Shown here: one piece after another, positions 18,733 to 27,592 of the stretch
Position numbering within the stretch: the first letter of the stretch is position 1
Layout of the letters: every line of letters begins with the position of its first letter
Assembly: GCF_001426565.1 (NCBI RefSeq)
Contig: NZ_LMFA01000021.1
Coordinates: 248,001 to 312,000 of the forward strand
DNA from: Rhizobium sp. Root482
Lineage (GTDB): Bacteria; Pseudomonadota; Alphaproteobacteria; Rhizobiales; Rhizobiaceae
Length of the DNA: 64,000 nt
Reading direction: 5' to 3'
Translations under genes and position numbers: made by a program
The notes under the pieces: model-generated
What the model saw: the letters and a program-made list of their open reading frames with translations, nothing else
Database searches by the model: none
Told to the model about the DNA's origin: nothing

Positions 18733-18837
18733 AAATCTTACCTTCTTCCCAATGCCCCGCAGCGAACTCGTACCGACTCCGGTCACGGCTGCCGTTTTAA
18801 CCGCTTTTCACATACAAGCAAGCCAGCACGTTAATTT

Positions 18838-18903
18838 CTGTTTACTTCAATTGAAACCGTGTCCTAACAGTCACTACGGAATTGCTTTATCGTAAACAAT
18901 TCC
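18838..18903. promoter_or_regulatory. Palindrome-rich leader upstream of bamA
   Basis: The gap between rseP and bamA holds a 7-bp inverted repeat GGAATTG/CAATTCC (18878-18884 and 18897-18903), the palindrome TTCAATTGAA (18846-18855), and GTAAACA in opposite orientations (18892-18898 and 18838-18844). These could be operator half-sites or RNA structure in front of an essential gene. No T-run follows on the minus strand, so the repeat is not a classical rseP terminator. Confidence 0.35.
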
Positions 18904-18979
18904 TTTCGATCAACCCTTTGAAATATCAACAGGGAGGATCGCCTCAACTTAGGCAGCGCCCACCGGGGCACACCTGAAA

Positions 18980-20113
18980 CTAGCCCAGGAGCAGACTTAT
19001 ATCGTTCCAGGTGGCAAAGACCATCAGCATCAGGATCATCGCAAAACCGATGCGGAAGGCAATGTCCTGCGTGCCTGGTCCAACCGGTTTTCCGCGGACC
19101 GCTTCCACCGCATAAAACATCAGATGGCCACCATCAAGCACAGGAACCGGCATCAGGTTGAGAAGCCCGATGGAAACCGAAAGAACCGCGGCCAGTTGCA
19201 GAACGGCGGCAACGCCGATGGTCGCCATCTGGCCGGAGGCCTGAGCGACGCGGATAGGCCCGCCGAGCTGGTCCGCCTTCATTCGGCCTGTGACGAGATT
19301 GGCGAGATAATCGAATGTACCGGTGACGATATGCCAGCTCTCGATCGCACCCTGCCCCACCGCCTCCAAAGGACCGAAGGTTTTGACGCGGAAGTTCCCG
19401 GACTCCTGGTTGGTCAGGATGCCGATGATGCCGAGTTCCATCTTGTTGCCGAACTGGTCGGTGATCTCGGTGCGCTGGGGCACCATCGTCAGGTCGAGCA
19501 ATTGTTCGTCGCGCTTGACCTGGATGGTGATCGGCATTTCCGGGCGAACGCTGACATAACGGCGCACATCGTCGAAGGTGGTGACCGCATTGCCGTCGAT
19601 GGAGACCAGCAGGTCTCCCGGCTTGACGCCGGCGCTGGCGGCCGCGCTATTCTCCTTGACCTCGGACACGACCGGATCGGCCACCGGCTTGCCATAGATC
19701 GAAAACAGCACCGCGAAGATCGCGATCGCCAGGAGGAAATTGGCGATCGGGCCGGCAGCCACGGTCGCGGCGCGCTTCCACAATTTGGCGCCAAGGAAAG
19801 TCCGGTCGCGCTCGGCCTCCGAATAGCTCGCCAGCCGCTCATAGTCCGGCGTGCTCGCGGCATCTTCGTCGCCAAAGAATTTGACATAGCCGCCGAGCGG
19901 GATGGCGCAGATCTTCCAGCGCGTCCCCTGCCTGTCGGTATAGCCGACAAGTTCCGGCCCGAAGCCGACGGCAAAAGTGAGGATGCGGATGCCCGACCAG
20001 CGGCCGATCAGGTAGTGGCCCATCTCGTGCACGAAGACGAGCAGGGTAAGCACCAGTAGGAACGGCACGATATAGCCGAGAATCAGTTGAAGCATATCGG
20101 CCAGTTGAGCCAT
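18980..20113 (-). CDS. rseP: RIP metalloprotease RseP (site-2 protease)
   Basis: 377 residues, an intramembrane zinc protease. The active site HEMGH is at residues 29-33 in the first helix. The third metal ligand motif LMPVPVLDGGHL is near residue 330, and one PDZ domain lies between (about 125-200, ending in the SAGVKPGDLLVSIDG type loop). The family cuts anti-sigma factors within the membrane in envelope-stress signalling and clears signal-peptide remnants. E. coli RseP has two PDZ domains (450 residues); the single-PDZ length here is usual for alphaproteobacteria. It lies 27 bases after cdsA. Confidence 0.95.
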   Translation of the reverse strand: MAQLADMLQLILGYIVPFLLVLTLLVFVHEMGHYLIGRWSGIRILTFAVGFGPELVGYTDRQGTRWKICAIPLGGYVKFFGDEDAASTPDYERLASYSEAERDRTFLGAKLWKRAATVAAGPIANFLLAIAIFAVLFSIYGKPVADPVVSEVKENSAAASAGVKPGDLLVSIDGNAVTTFDDVRRYVSVRPEMPITIQVKRDEQLLDLTMVPQRTEITDQFGNKMELGIIGILTNQESGNFRVKTFGPLEAVGQGAIESWHIVTGTFDYLANLVTGRMKADQLGGPIRVAQASGQMATIGVAAVLQLAAVLSVSIGLLNLMPVPVLDGGHLMFYAVEAVRGKPVGPGTQDIAFRIGFAMILMLMVFATWNDISLLLG

Positions 20114-20140
20114 GTCGTCCTCGATCGGTATGCCGGGACC

Positions 20141-20974
20141 TCAAGGCCTCAGCAGGATTGCCCCCATGGGCAGTTCCGGCCCGCCAACGGACAGAACCTG
20201 CACCAAGGATATCAGAAGCGCGGCAAAGCAGGCAAAAACAAGTCCGTCAACCCGGTCCATGACGCCGCCATGCCCGGGAATGAGCTTGCTCGAATCCTTC
20301 ACGCCGAAGCGGCGCTTGATATAGGATTCGAAGAGATCGCCGAGCTGGCTTGCAATGGAAAGCGCAAGCGCAAGCACGGCAATGCGTGCCTCGTCGAGCG
20401 AAAAATAGCTGAGATAGACCGCAACGCCGGCAACGACGCCGGAAATGGCGCCGCCGATGGCGCCCGACCAGGTTTTTCCCGGCGAAATGGCCGGCGCCAG
20501 TTTCGGCCCGCCGATCGCCCGGCCGGTAAAATAGGCAAGGATATCCGTTGCCCAGACGACGGCGAAGATGAAGATCATCGCTACCAGGCCGATATCGCTG
20601 TCGCCGCGGATCGCCGAAAGCGAAATGCCGGTCAGGCCTGCATAGACGATGCCGCCCGGCAGCCACCATGTGCCACCGCGCAGCAAGACCCATATACCCG
20701 CCGCGACGGCAAAGCCGGCAAGCGCCAGCAAGGTCATATCAGCGCCATCGAACAGGATCAGCGCGGCGATCACCACTTGCGCAAGCCAGCCGAAGGCATT
20801 GCCCTGAAAATCGCGCTCGGCAAGCCGAGTGATGGTCGACCATTCGTGGTAGACAAGCAGGGCAATCGCCACCGAGAGCAACTGGAACAATGTGCCGCCC
20901 ATCCAGGTGGCGCCGAGCGTGACGGCTGCCAGGACGATTCCGGAGACGATACGGAGTTGCAATTCCTTCTGCAT
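20141..20974 (-). CDS. cdsA: Phosphatidate cytidylyltransferase
   Basis: 277 residues with about eight membrane helices. It makes CDP-diacylglycerol from phosphatidic acid and CTP, the precursor of all phospholipids. The family signature is present near the C-terminus: SQLGDLFESYIKRRFGVKDS, then IPGHGGVMDRVDG. ATG 20974 shares one base with the uppS stop (TGATG); the GTG immediately before it would give a four-base overlap. Either way uppS and cdsA are translationally coupled. Confidence 0.95.
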   Translation of the reverse strand: MQKELQLRIVSGIVLAAVTLGATWMGGTLFQLLSVAIALLVYHEWSTITRLAERDFQGNAFGWLAQVVIAALILFDGADMTLLALAGFAVAAGIWVLLRGGTWWLPGGIVYAGLTGISLSAIRGDSDIGLVAMIFIFAVVWATDILAYFTGRAIGGPKLAPAISPGKTWSGAIGGAISGVVAGVAVYLSYFSLDEARIAVLALALSIASQLGDLFESYIKRRFGVKDSSKLIPGHGGVMDRVDGLVFACFAALLISLVQVLSVGGPELPMGAILLRP

Positions 20975-21717
20975 CACGAACCGACCGCCAGTGTCTGCGG
21001 CACGAGACCGCCGAAACGACGCTCCCGCCCGGCATAGGTTTTCAGCGCCGTCAGGAAGACGTCGCGGTTGAAATCGGGCCAGAGTTCGGGAACGAACAGC
21101 AATTCGGAATAGGCCGCCTGCCAGAGGAGAAAATTCGACAGCCGCTCCTCGCCGCTGGTGCGCAGCACGAGATCGGGATCGGGGATCCCGGCGGTATCGA
21201 GCCTGCCGGCGATGCGCTCCGGCGTAATCTGTTCGGCCGAAAGCCGCCCCTGCGCGACGTCGAGCGCCAGCGACTGCATGGCACGGGTCATCTCGTCGCG
21301 CGATCCGTAGTTGAAGGCAATGACGAGCGTGATGCCGGTATTGCCGCGCGTCGTGTCCTCGGCCTCGAGGAGCAGAGGCAGGATGTCGCCGCGAAGATTG
21401 GCCCTGTCGCCGATCACCCGGATGCGGACGTTCTGGTGGTGAAGGTCGGCGAGATCGCGCCGGATGAAGGCCTTGAGCAGACCCATCAGGTCGGAGACCT
21501 CAGCCTCCGGCCGGCGCCAGTTTTCCGAGGAAAAGGCAAAGAGTGTCAGGTAGCGAATCCCCACCTCGCCGGCAGTGCGAACCGCCTCGCGAACGGCCTC
21601 GACCCCCTTGCGATGGCCCATCGTGCGCGGAAGTCCGCGCAGATTCGCCCAGCGGCCGTTACCATCCATGATGATGGCCACGTGCGTGGGAACATTTCTA
21701 GGCAAGGGATTCGACAT
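20974..21717 (-). CDS. uppS: Isoprenyl transferase (undecaprenyl-PP synthase)
   Basis: 247 residues, cis-prenyltransferase. It condenses IPP units on farnesyl-PP to give the C55 lipid carrier for peptidoglycan and polysaccharide synthesis. The catalytic block [17 protein letters not shown] is at about 12-28, with the essential Asp at 18. SSENWRRP and the C-terminal [16 protein letters not shown] block are also present. I place the start at ATG 21717; the longer frame uses a TTG one codon earlier. It lies 33 bases after frr and overlaps cdsA. Confidence 0.96.
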   Translation of the reverse strand: MSNPLPRNVPTHVAIIMDGNGRWANLRGLPRTMGHRKGVEAVREAVRTAGEVGIRYLTLFAFSSENWRRPEAEVSDLMGLLKAFIRRDLADLHHQNVRIRVIGDRANLRGDILPLLLEAEDTTRGNTGITLVIAFNYGSRDEMTRAMQSLALDVAQGRLSAEQITPERIAGRLDTAGIPDPDLVLRTSGEERLSNFLLWQAAYSELLFVPELWPDFNRDVFLTALKTYAGRERRFGGLVPQTLAVGS

Positions 21718-21750
21718 CAACGGCCCGACAAACAGAGATTCGCAAGCAGA

Positions 21751-22311
21751 CTAGACCTGCATGATTTCCTTTTCCTTCTCGCCGAGCAAGCGGTCGATGT
21801 CGGAAATCATATCGTCGGTGATCTTCTGGACCTTTTCCGACTGGCCACGGCTTACATCCTGGCCGATGTCGCCATCCTTTTCGGCTTTTTTCAGGCTGTC
21901 CATGCCGTCGCGACGAACATTGCGCACGGCGATCTTTGCCTTTTCGGCATAGTCATGCGCCACCTTCACCAGAGACCGGCGGCGCTCTTCGTTCAATTCC
22001 GGCAGCGGAATGCGCAGGTTCTGACCATCGACGATCGGATTGAGGCCGAGATTGGACTCGCGGATCGCCCGGTCGACCGCATTCACCATCGACTTGTCCC
22101 AGATCGACACCCCGAGCATGCGCGCTTCCGGCACGGTGATATTGGCCACCTGGTTCAACGGCACGCGCGAACCATAGGCCTCGACCATCACCGGATCGAG
22201 AACATTGGCCGAGGCGCGCCCCGTGCGCAGCGATGCGATATCGCTTTTGAACGCAGTAATCGCGCCGTCCATGCGGCGCTTCAGGTCATTCAGGTCAATA
22301 CCTTCACTCAT
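21751..22311 (-). CDS. frr: Ribosome recycling factor
   Basis: 186 residues, the normal RRF length (185 in E. coli). With EF-G it splits post-termination ribosomes. It is a three-helix bundle plus a beta domain; signatures are [21 protein letters not shown] and [19 protein letters not shown] 22311 matches the family N-terminus. It lies 48 bases downstream of pyrH in the conserved rpsB-tsf-pyrH-frr order. Confidence 0.97.
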   Translation of the reverse strand: MSEGIDLNDLKRRMDGAITAFKSDIASLRTGRASANVLDPVMVEAYGSRVPLNQVANITVPEARMLGVSIWDKSMVNAVDRAIRESNLGLNPIVDGQNLRIPLPELNEERRRSLVKVAHDYAEKAKIAVRNVRRDGMDSLKKAEKDGDIGQDVSRGQSEKVQKITDDMISDIDRLLGEKEKEIMQV

Positions 22312-22359
22312 GGATCAAACTCCCGTTCTCGCGGCGGCCCTGCGGCCGCCCTGGACTGC

Positions 22360-23082
22360 TCAATTGTCGGTTACGATCGTCGCCCGGCCACCGCCGGTCA
22401 GAATTTCCGCGAAACCGCCCTTCTCGTGGATCGAGAAGACGATAATCGGGATACTGTTTTCGCGTGCCAGCGCCACGGCGGCGACATCCATTACCGCCAG
22501 GCCCTGCTTGAGAACCTCGCTGTGGGTCAGCCGGTCGAAACGCACGGCATTCGGATCCTTCTTCGGATCGGCGGTATAGATGCCATCGACTTGCGTTCCC
22601 TTGAAGATCGCCTCGGCGCCCATTTCCGCGGCCCGAAGTGCCGCCGCCGAGTCCGTGGTGAAGAACGGATTGCCGGTGCCGCCGGCAAAGATCACCACGC
22701 GGCCGAGCGAGAGGTGGTAGAGCGTCGCGCGCTGCGAAAAGCTCTCGCAGATCTCCGGCATGGCGATGGCCGAAAGAACGACCGTATCGACGTCCAGCTT
22801 GCGCAGCGAGGTCGCCAGCGCCAACGCGTTGATGATGGTCGCCAGCATGCCCATGTGATCGCCGGTCACCCGGTCGCCCCCCTTGGAGGCCACCGCCACG
22901 CCGCGGAAGATGTTACCACCGCCGACGACGACCCCGACCTCCACGCCCATGGCGCGCGCTTCGGCAATGTCGGAAGCAATCCGGTCGGCGACGGCAACGT
23001 CGATGCCAAAACCCTGGTTTCCCATGAGAGCTTCGCCGGAGGCCTTCAAAAGCACGCGTTTATAAAGGGGGGTGGCCGGCAT
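22360..23082 (-). CDS. pyrH: Uridylate kinase
   Basis: 240 residues, amino-acid-kinase fold. It phosphorylates UMP to UDP for pyrimidine and UDP-sugar supply and is regulated by GTP and UTP in most bacteria. The N-terminal YKRVLLKASGEALMG, the GVVVGGGNIFRG loop and the C-terminal DVAAVALARENSIPIIVFS block are characteristic. The start codon is ATG 23082. The 181-base gap to tsf is larger than others in the cluster and contains a hairpin, so a separate promoter is possible. Confidence 0.97.
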   Translation of the reverse strand: MPATPLYKRVLLKASGEALMGNQGFGIDVAVADRIASDIAEARAMGVEVGVVVGGGNIFRGVAVASKGGDRVTGDHMGMLATIINALALATSLRKLDVDTVVLSAIAMPEICESFSQRATLYHLSLGRVVIFAGGTGNPFFTTDSAAALRAAEMGAEAIFKGTQVDGIYTADPKKDPNAVRFDRLTHSEVLKQGLAVMDVAAVALARENSIPIIVFSIHEKGGFAEILTGGGRATIVTDN

Positions 23083-23209
23083 CGTCGCTCCTGTCCAAGG
23101 GCACCCGGCAGGGTGCGAAAACTATCCGTCACCTCTGCGCGGCCGACATCGTTCCGGTGATCCGGAAAGGAGCCTGCGTCAAATGCGGTGACGATGCCGG
23201 ATACACGAA

Positions 23210-23235
23210 GGGCACCGCGTTGTCACGCGATGCCC
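23210..23235 (-). terminator. Weak hairpin after tsf
   Basis: Inverted repeat GGGCACCGCG/CGCGATGCCC with one mismatch and a six-base loop, 28 bases beyond the tsf stop on the minus strand. No U-run follows, so it may be an attenuator or processing site rather than a true terminator. Confidence 0.35.
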
Positions 23236-23263
23236 CATGGTTTTCCAAATCAGGATGAAAAAA

Positions 23264-24187
23264 TCAACCCTTGGCGACAGCGGCCACTTCGGCTGCGAAG
23301 TCGCTCTCTTCCTTCTCGACGCCTTCGCCGAGCAGGAGGCGGGCCATGCCGGTCACCTCGATCGGCGCGCCGACGGTCTTTTCAGCTTCCTTGACGGCCG
23401 CTTCGACAGTGAGGTCCGGGTTCATCACGAAAGCCTGCGACAGAAGCGCGACTTCCTCGAAGAACTTGCGCATGCGGCCTTCGACCATCTTCTCGATGAT
23501 GTTGTCCGGCTTGCCGGAGGCGCGGGACTGTTCGATGAAGATGTTGCGTTCGCGCTCGGCGACGGTGGCATCGACTTCGGTCGAACGGATTGCCAGCGGG
23601 TTGGTCGCGGCAATGTGCATGGCGACCTGGCGGCCGATGGCGTTCAGGGCTTCCTTGTCGCCGGTCGACTTCAGCGCGACGAGAACGCCGAGCTTGCCGA
23701 GGCCGTCGGCAACGGAGTTGTGGATGTAGGTGGCGACCACGCCGTCCTCGACGGAGAGAAGGGCTGCGCGACGAAGCGACATGTTCTCGCCGATGGTGGC
23801 GATCGCATCGGTGACCGTGTCGGAGACCGACTTGCCGGTGGCCGGATAGTTAGCTGCGCCGATTGCTTCCACGGTGCCATCGGTATCGACGGCGACGGCA
23901 GCGACGCCGCGCACGAGATCCTGGAAGGCGTCGTTGCGGGCGACGAAGTCGGTTTCCGAGTTAAGCTCGATGACGACAGCTTTGGTGCCCTTGGCTGCGA
24001 TCCCGATCAGACCTTCGGCGGCGGCACGGCCGGACTTCTTGTCGGCCTTGGCAATGCCCTTGGCGCGCAGCCAGTCGATCGCCGCTTCCATGTCGCCATT
24101 GGTTTCGCCGAGTGCCTTCTTGCAATCCATCATGCCTGCGCCGGTCTTTTCGCGCAGTTCCTTCACCATTGCTGCAGTAACGCTCAT
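23264..24187 (-). CDS. tsf: Translation elongation factor Ts
   Basis: 307 residues, guanine-nucleotide exchange factor for EF-Tu. The N-terminal UBA-like domain ends with [13 protein letters not shown] (about 15-27). The core has the [11 protein letters not shown] signature at about residue 80. The true start is ATG 24187, with AGAGG 10 bases upstream; the reading frame stays open 57 codons further but that part has no resemblance to EF-Ts. It follows rpsB after a 250-base gap that contains a hairpin. Confidence 0.97.
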   Translation of the reverse strand: MSVTAAMVKELREKTGAGMMDCKKALGETNGDMEAAIDWLRAKGIAKADKKSGRAAAEGLIGIAAKGTKAVVIELNSETDFVARNDAFQDLVRGVAAVAVDTDGTVEAIGAANYPATGKSVSDTVTDAIATIGENMSLRRAALLSVEDGVVATYIHNSVADGLGKLGVLVALKSTGDKEALNAIGRQVAMHIAATNPLAIRSTEVDATVAERERNIFIEQSRASGKPDNIIEKMVEGRMRKFFEEVALLSQAFVMNPDLTVEAAVKEAEKTVGAPIEVTGMARLLLGEGVEKEESDFAAEVAAVAKG

Positions 24188-24357
24188 CTTTTTTGCCTCT
24201 TCGTTTGTTCGGCTGGTGCGCTGCCAGAAAGCCGGCGCGATACCAGGAGGATGTGGCAGGGCATGACCCCTGAATGTGACGCCGCGATGAAATGTTCCAT
24301 CCCGGCGATGCGCATCGTAACGACCGCCGCTTGGGGTCGGCCGGATGCAAAAGAACA

Positions 24358-24389
24358 AGGCCGTTCACATTTTCAGTCGTAAACGGCCT
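24358..24389 (-). terminator. Hairpin between rpsB and tsf
   Basis: Eight-bp stem AGGCCGTT/AACGGCCT with a 16-base loop, 52 bases past the rpsB stop. On the minus strand it is followed by TGTTCTTTT. It looks like a partial terminator that would make rpsB mRNA more abundant than tsf mRNA. Confidence 0.55.
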
Positions 24390-24440
24390 CGTCCTGATTA
24401 TATCGAGTGGAGCGGCGGGCAGGCCCGCCGTCCGGCCTTA

Positions 24441-25211
24441 TCAGGCTTCGGCAGCGACTTCTTCGAGAGCCGGCTCAAGCGGCAGGTCGGAAGCGGCGCC
24501 GAGATCGCGGCCCGACGAGCTCTGCTGACGGGCGATGCCGTCGAGCGCTGCGCGCGAAACCAGGTCGCAATAGAGCGAGATGGCGCGGGACGCATCGTCG
24601 TTGCCGGGGATCGGGAAGTCGATCTGGTCCGGATCGCAGTTCGAATCGATGATCGCCACGACCGGGATGCCGAGACGCTTGGCTTCTTCGATCGCAATCG
24701 ATTCCTTGTTGGTATCGATGATGAACATCAGGTCCGGCACGCCGCCCATGTCACGGATACCGCCAAGAGCGCGGTTGAGCTTTTCGCGTTCGCGCTCGAG
24801 GTTCAGGCGTTCCTTCTTGGAATAGCCGGAGCCTTCCGAAGCGAGGATTTCGTCGAGCTTGCGCAGGCGCTGGATCGAGTTCGAAATCGTCTTCCAGTTG
24901 GTCATCATGCCGCCGAGCCAGCGGGCATTGACGTAATACTGAGCCGAACGCTTGGCAGCATCGGCGATGATTTCGGACGCCTGGCGCTTGGTGCCGACGA
25001 ACAGAACGCGGCCGCCCTTGGCAACCGTGTCGCTGACGACCTGAAGGGCGCGCGACAGAAGCGGAACGGTCTGTGCGAGATCGATGATGTGAACGTTGGA
25101 ACGATCGCCGAAGATATACGGCTTCATTTTCGGGTTCCAGCGATGGGTCTGGTGACCGAAGTGAACACCAGCTTCCAGAAGCTGGCGCATGCTAAAATCA
25201 GGCAATGCCAT
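24441..25211 (-). CDS. rpsB: 30S ribosomal protein S2
   Basis: 256 residues, the S2 protein of the small subunit, needed for S1 docking. Signatures are [22 protein letters not shown] at the N-terminus (about 8-29) and the [12 protein letters not shown] and [15 protein letters not shown] blocks. ATG 25211 has AAGGAG 8 bases upstream; the longer frame from 25274 has no family match. The C-terminus is Glu/Ala-rich as in other alphaproteobacteria. It heads the rpsB-tsf cluster. Confidence 0.97.
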   Translation of the reverse strand: MALPDFSMRQLLEAGVHFGHQTHRWNPKMKPYIFGDRSNVHIIDLAQTVPLLSRALQVVSDTVAKGGRVLFVGTKRQASEIIADAAKRSAQYYVNARWLGGMMTNWKTISNSIQRLRKLDEILASEGSGYSKKERLNLEREREKLNRALGGIRDMGGVPDLMFIIDTNKESIAIEEAKRLGIPVVAIIDSNCDPDQIDFPIPGNDDASRAISLYCDLVSRAALDGIARQQSSSGRDLGAASDLPLEPALEEVAAEA

Positions 25212-25334
25212 GCCTTTTCTCCTTTTCCGGTTGAACCTCCGCAAGGCAAACAGCACTTTCTTCGAAAGTGCCACCGGGTGGAACTGTCCGGATTTCTCCC
25301 GGATGGCCCCAAACCTTACGTGTGGAATGTGCTG

Positions 25335-25363
25335 CCCATACCCCCTGCCGCCCGATAAATCAA
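25335..25363 (-). promoter_or_regulatory. Candidate sigma70 promoter of rpsB
   Basis: On the minus strand the hexamers TTGATT and TATGGG are separated by exactly 17 bases. The -35 is at 25358-25363 and the -10 at 25335-25340, about 125 bases upstream of the rpsB ATG. The -10 is weak and the assignment rests on spacing only. Confidence 0.4.
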
Positions 25364-25403
25364 GGGCAGGAAGGCGAAATACCGGGAGGTGGCAGAAAGA
25401 GCG

Positions 25404-26231
25404 TTACTTGCAGTCGCCCTGCTGGAACATTTCGAGGTCGGCCAGCTTGCCGCTCAGGACGAAATCGCCGTAATCCATCGTCAGGTCGCGGGTGATACCG
25501 TTTTCATAGAGCTTGAACTCCATGCGGTAGATCGGCACGGCGTCGCCTGTCGCCTCGTCGTTGAAATAGGAGATCGTCACTGGCCAGTAGGGTTTTGCCG
25601 CCATGGTGCCGGCCTTGCCGGCATCGGCATCGTCGGCAGCCGGCTTCTGCAACTTGGCGACCAGGGTCGTGGTGATCAGCGTCTTGTCGCCCGAATCGGA
25701 GCCGTCGAAGATACGCGATTCGAACAGCCTTTCGCCCTTCTTCGCCCGCTCGATCACTTCGAGCATATGCTCGGTCGGAAACAGGCTCTGGGCGAGATCG
25801 ATCTGTTTCTTGTCCGGCGAGGTCAGGTCGACGGTGACGCCGGCCTTCGCTTCATGGGCCGAGCCGCGCACTTCCTTGTCCAGCTTCTCGTCGGTGAATG
25901 ACCGCGTCAGGAAACGGAAATTGCCGGTCTTCAGGTCTTCGTATGTGGTCGTCTGCTGATCGGTCAGCTTGATCTCGTCGCCGGTATCGACCTTGGTGAC
26001 GAAGCGGAAACTGACGGTATAACCCTCGCAGGCCGAGCCGTTGAATTCATAGACCATGCGCCCGTACATTCCGGAAATTCCCGACCGCTCTGAGGCATCC
26101 CTCAATTCGAGGTCGTAGACCGCGCGGTGCGGCACCAGGATGCTGGCCGATGCAGCGGAAACGCCGCCGGCAGGCAGGCTCGAAAAACACAGCCCCGCCA
26201 GAATGGCATGGGCAAAGCCTGAACGAAACAT
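25404..26231 (-). CDS. eipB: Cell envelope integrity protein EipB (DUF1849)
   Basis: 275 residues. The signal peptide covers about 1-27 (VSA|AS). The mature part is mostly beta and fits the periplasmic beta-spiral protein EipB described in Brucella, where it supports envelope integrity and virulence. Two cysteines, Cys68 (GSACEGY) and Cys274 (GDCK at the very end), match the conserved disulfide of the family. ATG 26231 is fixed by AGGAGG nine bases upstream; the open frame continues 32 codons further without support. It is upstream of rpsB on the same strand but separated by 190 bases with a likely rpsB promoter. Confidence 0.88.
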   Translation of the reverse strand: MFRSGFAHAILAGLCFSSLPAGGVSAASASILVPHRAVYDLELRDASERSGISGMYGRMVYEFNGSACEGYTVSFRFVTKVDTGDEIKLTDQQTTTYEDLKTGNFRFLTRSFTDEKLDKEVRGSAHEAKAGVTVDLTSPDKKQIDLAQSLFPTEHMLEVIERAKKGERLFESRIFDGSDSGDKTLITTTLVAKLQKPAADDADAGKAGTMAAKPYWPVTISYFNDEATGDAVPIYRMEFKLYENGITRDLTMDYGDFVLSGKLADLEMFQQGDCK

Positions 26232-26384
26232 CCGTTTCCTCCTGTTGGACTCGCCACCAATGCTATAAGAACACATCCGGCGAAAGCGAGGCATAGATGA
26301 GCGCGGAGCGGCATATGACCACTTCATGATTCATGCTTTGCATGCAGCATTTGGTGAGAAAACACAATAATGACCGGAGATATC

Positions 26385-26852
26385 ATGTCCGCAGAGATCG
26401 AAGCACGCATCAAGGAAATGGGAATCACCCTGCCGCAGGCAGCCGCTCCCGCAGCCAATTATGTCCCCTTCGTCATCAGCGGGGTGCATCTTTATGTGTC
26501 CGGGCAATTGCCGATGGAGAACGGCAAGATCGCCATCACCGGCCATCTCGGCGATGGCGTCGATGTGGCCACGGGCCAGCGCGCCGCGGAACTCTGCGCC
26601 ATCAACATTCTCGCCCAGGCAAAGGCGGCGCTCGGCGGCGATCTCTCGCGCATCCGCCGCATCGTCAAGCTCAACGGCTTCATCGCCTCGGCGCCGAGCT
26701 TCATCGAACAGCATCTCGTCATGAACGGCGCTTCCAACCTGATCGCCAAGGTTCTGGGCGACGCTGGCATCCATGCCCGGGCCGCCGTCGGAATGGCCTC
26801 CCTGCCCTTCAATGCCGCCGTCGAAGTCGACGCGGTGATCGAAATCGCATAA
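26385..26852 (+). CDS. RidA/YjgF/YER057c/UK114 family protein
   Basis: 155 residues, longer than classical RidA (about 128) because of an N-terminal extension of about 25 residues, typical of the RidA-like subfamily formerly labelled endoribonuclease L-PSP. RidA deaminates reactive enamine/imine intermediates. The key arginine appears in IHARAAVGMASLP and the Glu in VEVDAVIE, both in the positions used for the imine substrate, so deaminase activity is plausible; the substrate is unknown. ATG 26385 has GGAG seven bases upstream. It is followed after 11 bases by the phosphodiesterase gene and is divergent from eipB. Confidence 0.85.
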   Translation: MSAEIEARIKEMGITLPQAAAPAANYVPFVISGVHLYVSGQLPMENGKIAITGHLGDGVDVATGQRAAELCAINILAQAKAALGGDLSRIRRIVKLNGFIASAPSFIEQHLVMNGASNLIAKVLGDAGIHARAAVGMASLPFNAAVEVDAVIEIA

Positions 26853-26863
26853 CGGAATTGATC

Positions 26864-27589
26864 ATGAAAGACCTGTCCTGGCTGACGGCGCAGCCGATCG
26901 CCCATCGCGGCTACCATGACGTCAACCGTGGCATCTGGGAAAACACCCTCTCGGCCTTTTCCCGGGCGGTCGAGCACGGTTTCGCCATTGAATGCGACCT
27001 GCAATATACCGCCGACAGCGTGCCGGTGGTCTTTCATGATGACGACATGCAGCGGCTCTGCGGCATCAAGGGCGATATCCGCGCCAATACGGCCGGCGAA
27101 CTCGGCCTTGTCGCCGTCGGCGGCACCGCCGACAAGGTGCCGACGCTCGGCCAGCTTCTCAGGCTGGTCAAGGGCCGCGTGCCGCTGGTCCTGGAATTGA
27201 AGGGCCGCAAGGGCGATGACGATGGCTTTGCCGATGCTGTGGTGGAGACGCTGGAAAACTACGATGGCCCCGTTGCCCTGATGAGCTTCGACCACTGGCT
27301 CCTCAAGGATTTGAAGGACCTCGACCCGCCCTGCCCGATCGGCCTGACGGCGGAGGGCAACCGGCCCGAGAATTTCGAGGTGCACGAGCAGGCGATGCAG
27401 CTTGGCCTCGATTTCATCTCCTATTTCTACGGCCATCTGCCAAATCCGTTCATCGACCGGCAGAGGGCGCTCGGCCGGCCGGTGATCACCTGGACCGTCC
27501 GCGACCAGGCCGCGGTCGATCACACGTTCAGCCATGCAGATCAGATGACCTTCGAGGGTTTTGATCCGAAGGAAAGGCTTATCGCTTAG
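26864..27589 (+). CDS. Glycerophosphodiester phosphodiesterase family protein
   Basis: 241 residues, GDPD TIM-barrel. The catalytic His is in AHRGYHDVNRG (about residue 14), followed by ENTLSAF; the metal ligands lie in the IECDLQ block and HDDDM follows. The second His/Glu set is near LELKGRKGD. It hydrolyses glycerophosphodiesters to sn-glycerol-3-phosphate and an alcohol. No signal peptide, so cytoplasmic, like UgpQ. An upstream in-frame extension overlaps ridA in another frame and is ignored. The FemAB-like gene starts 3 bases after its stop. Confidence 0.9.
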   Translation: MKDLSWLTAQPIAHRGYHDVNRGIWENTLSAFSRAVEHGFAIECDLQYTADSVPVVFHDDDMQRLCGIKGDIRANTAGELGLVAVGGTADKVPTLGQLLRLVKGRVPLVLELKGRKGDDDGFADAVVETLENYDGPVALMSFDHWLLKDLKDLDPPCPIGLTAEGNRPENFEVHEQAMQLGLDFISYFYGHLPNPFIDRQRALGRPVITWTVRDQAAVDHTFSHADQMTFEGFDPKERLIA

Positions 27590-27592
27590 AGA

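Noticed and set aside
18826-18844. CtrA site (TTAA-N7-TTAAC) in front of bamA
   Set aside because: One half-site reads GTAA instead of TTAA; not listed as a feature, only mentioned with the palindrome cluster.
26333-26863. Extended N-terminus for the phosphodiesterase gene
   Set aside because: The extension overlaps the RidA-like gene in another frame and has no similarity to GDPD; ATG 26864 starts the conserved domain.
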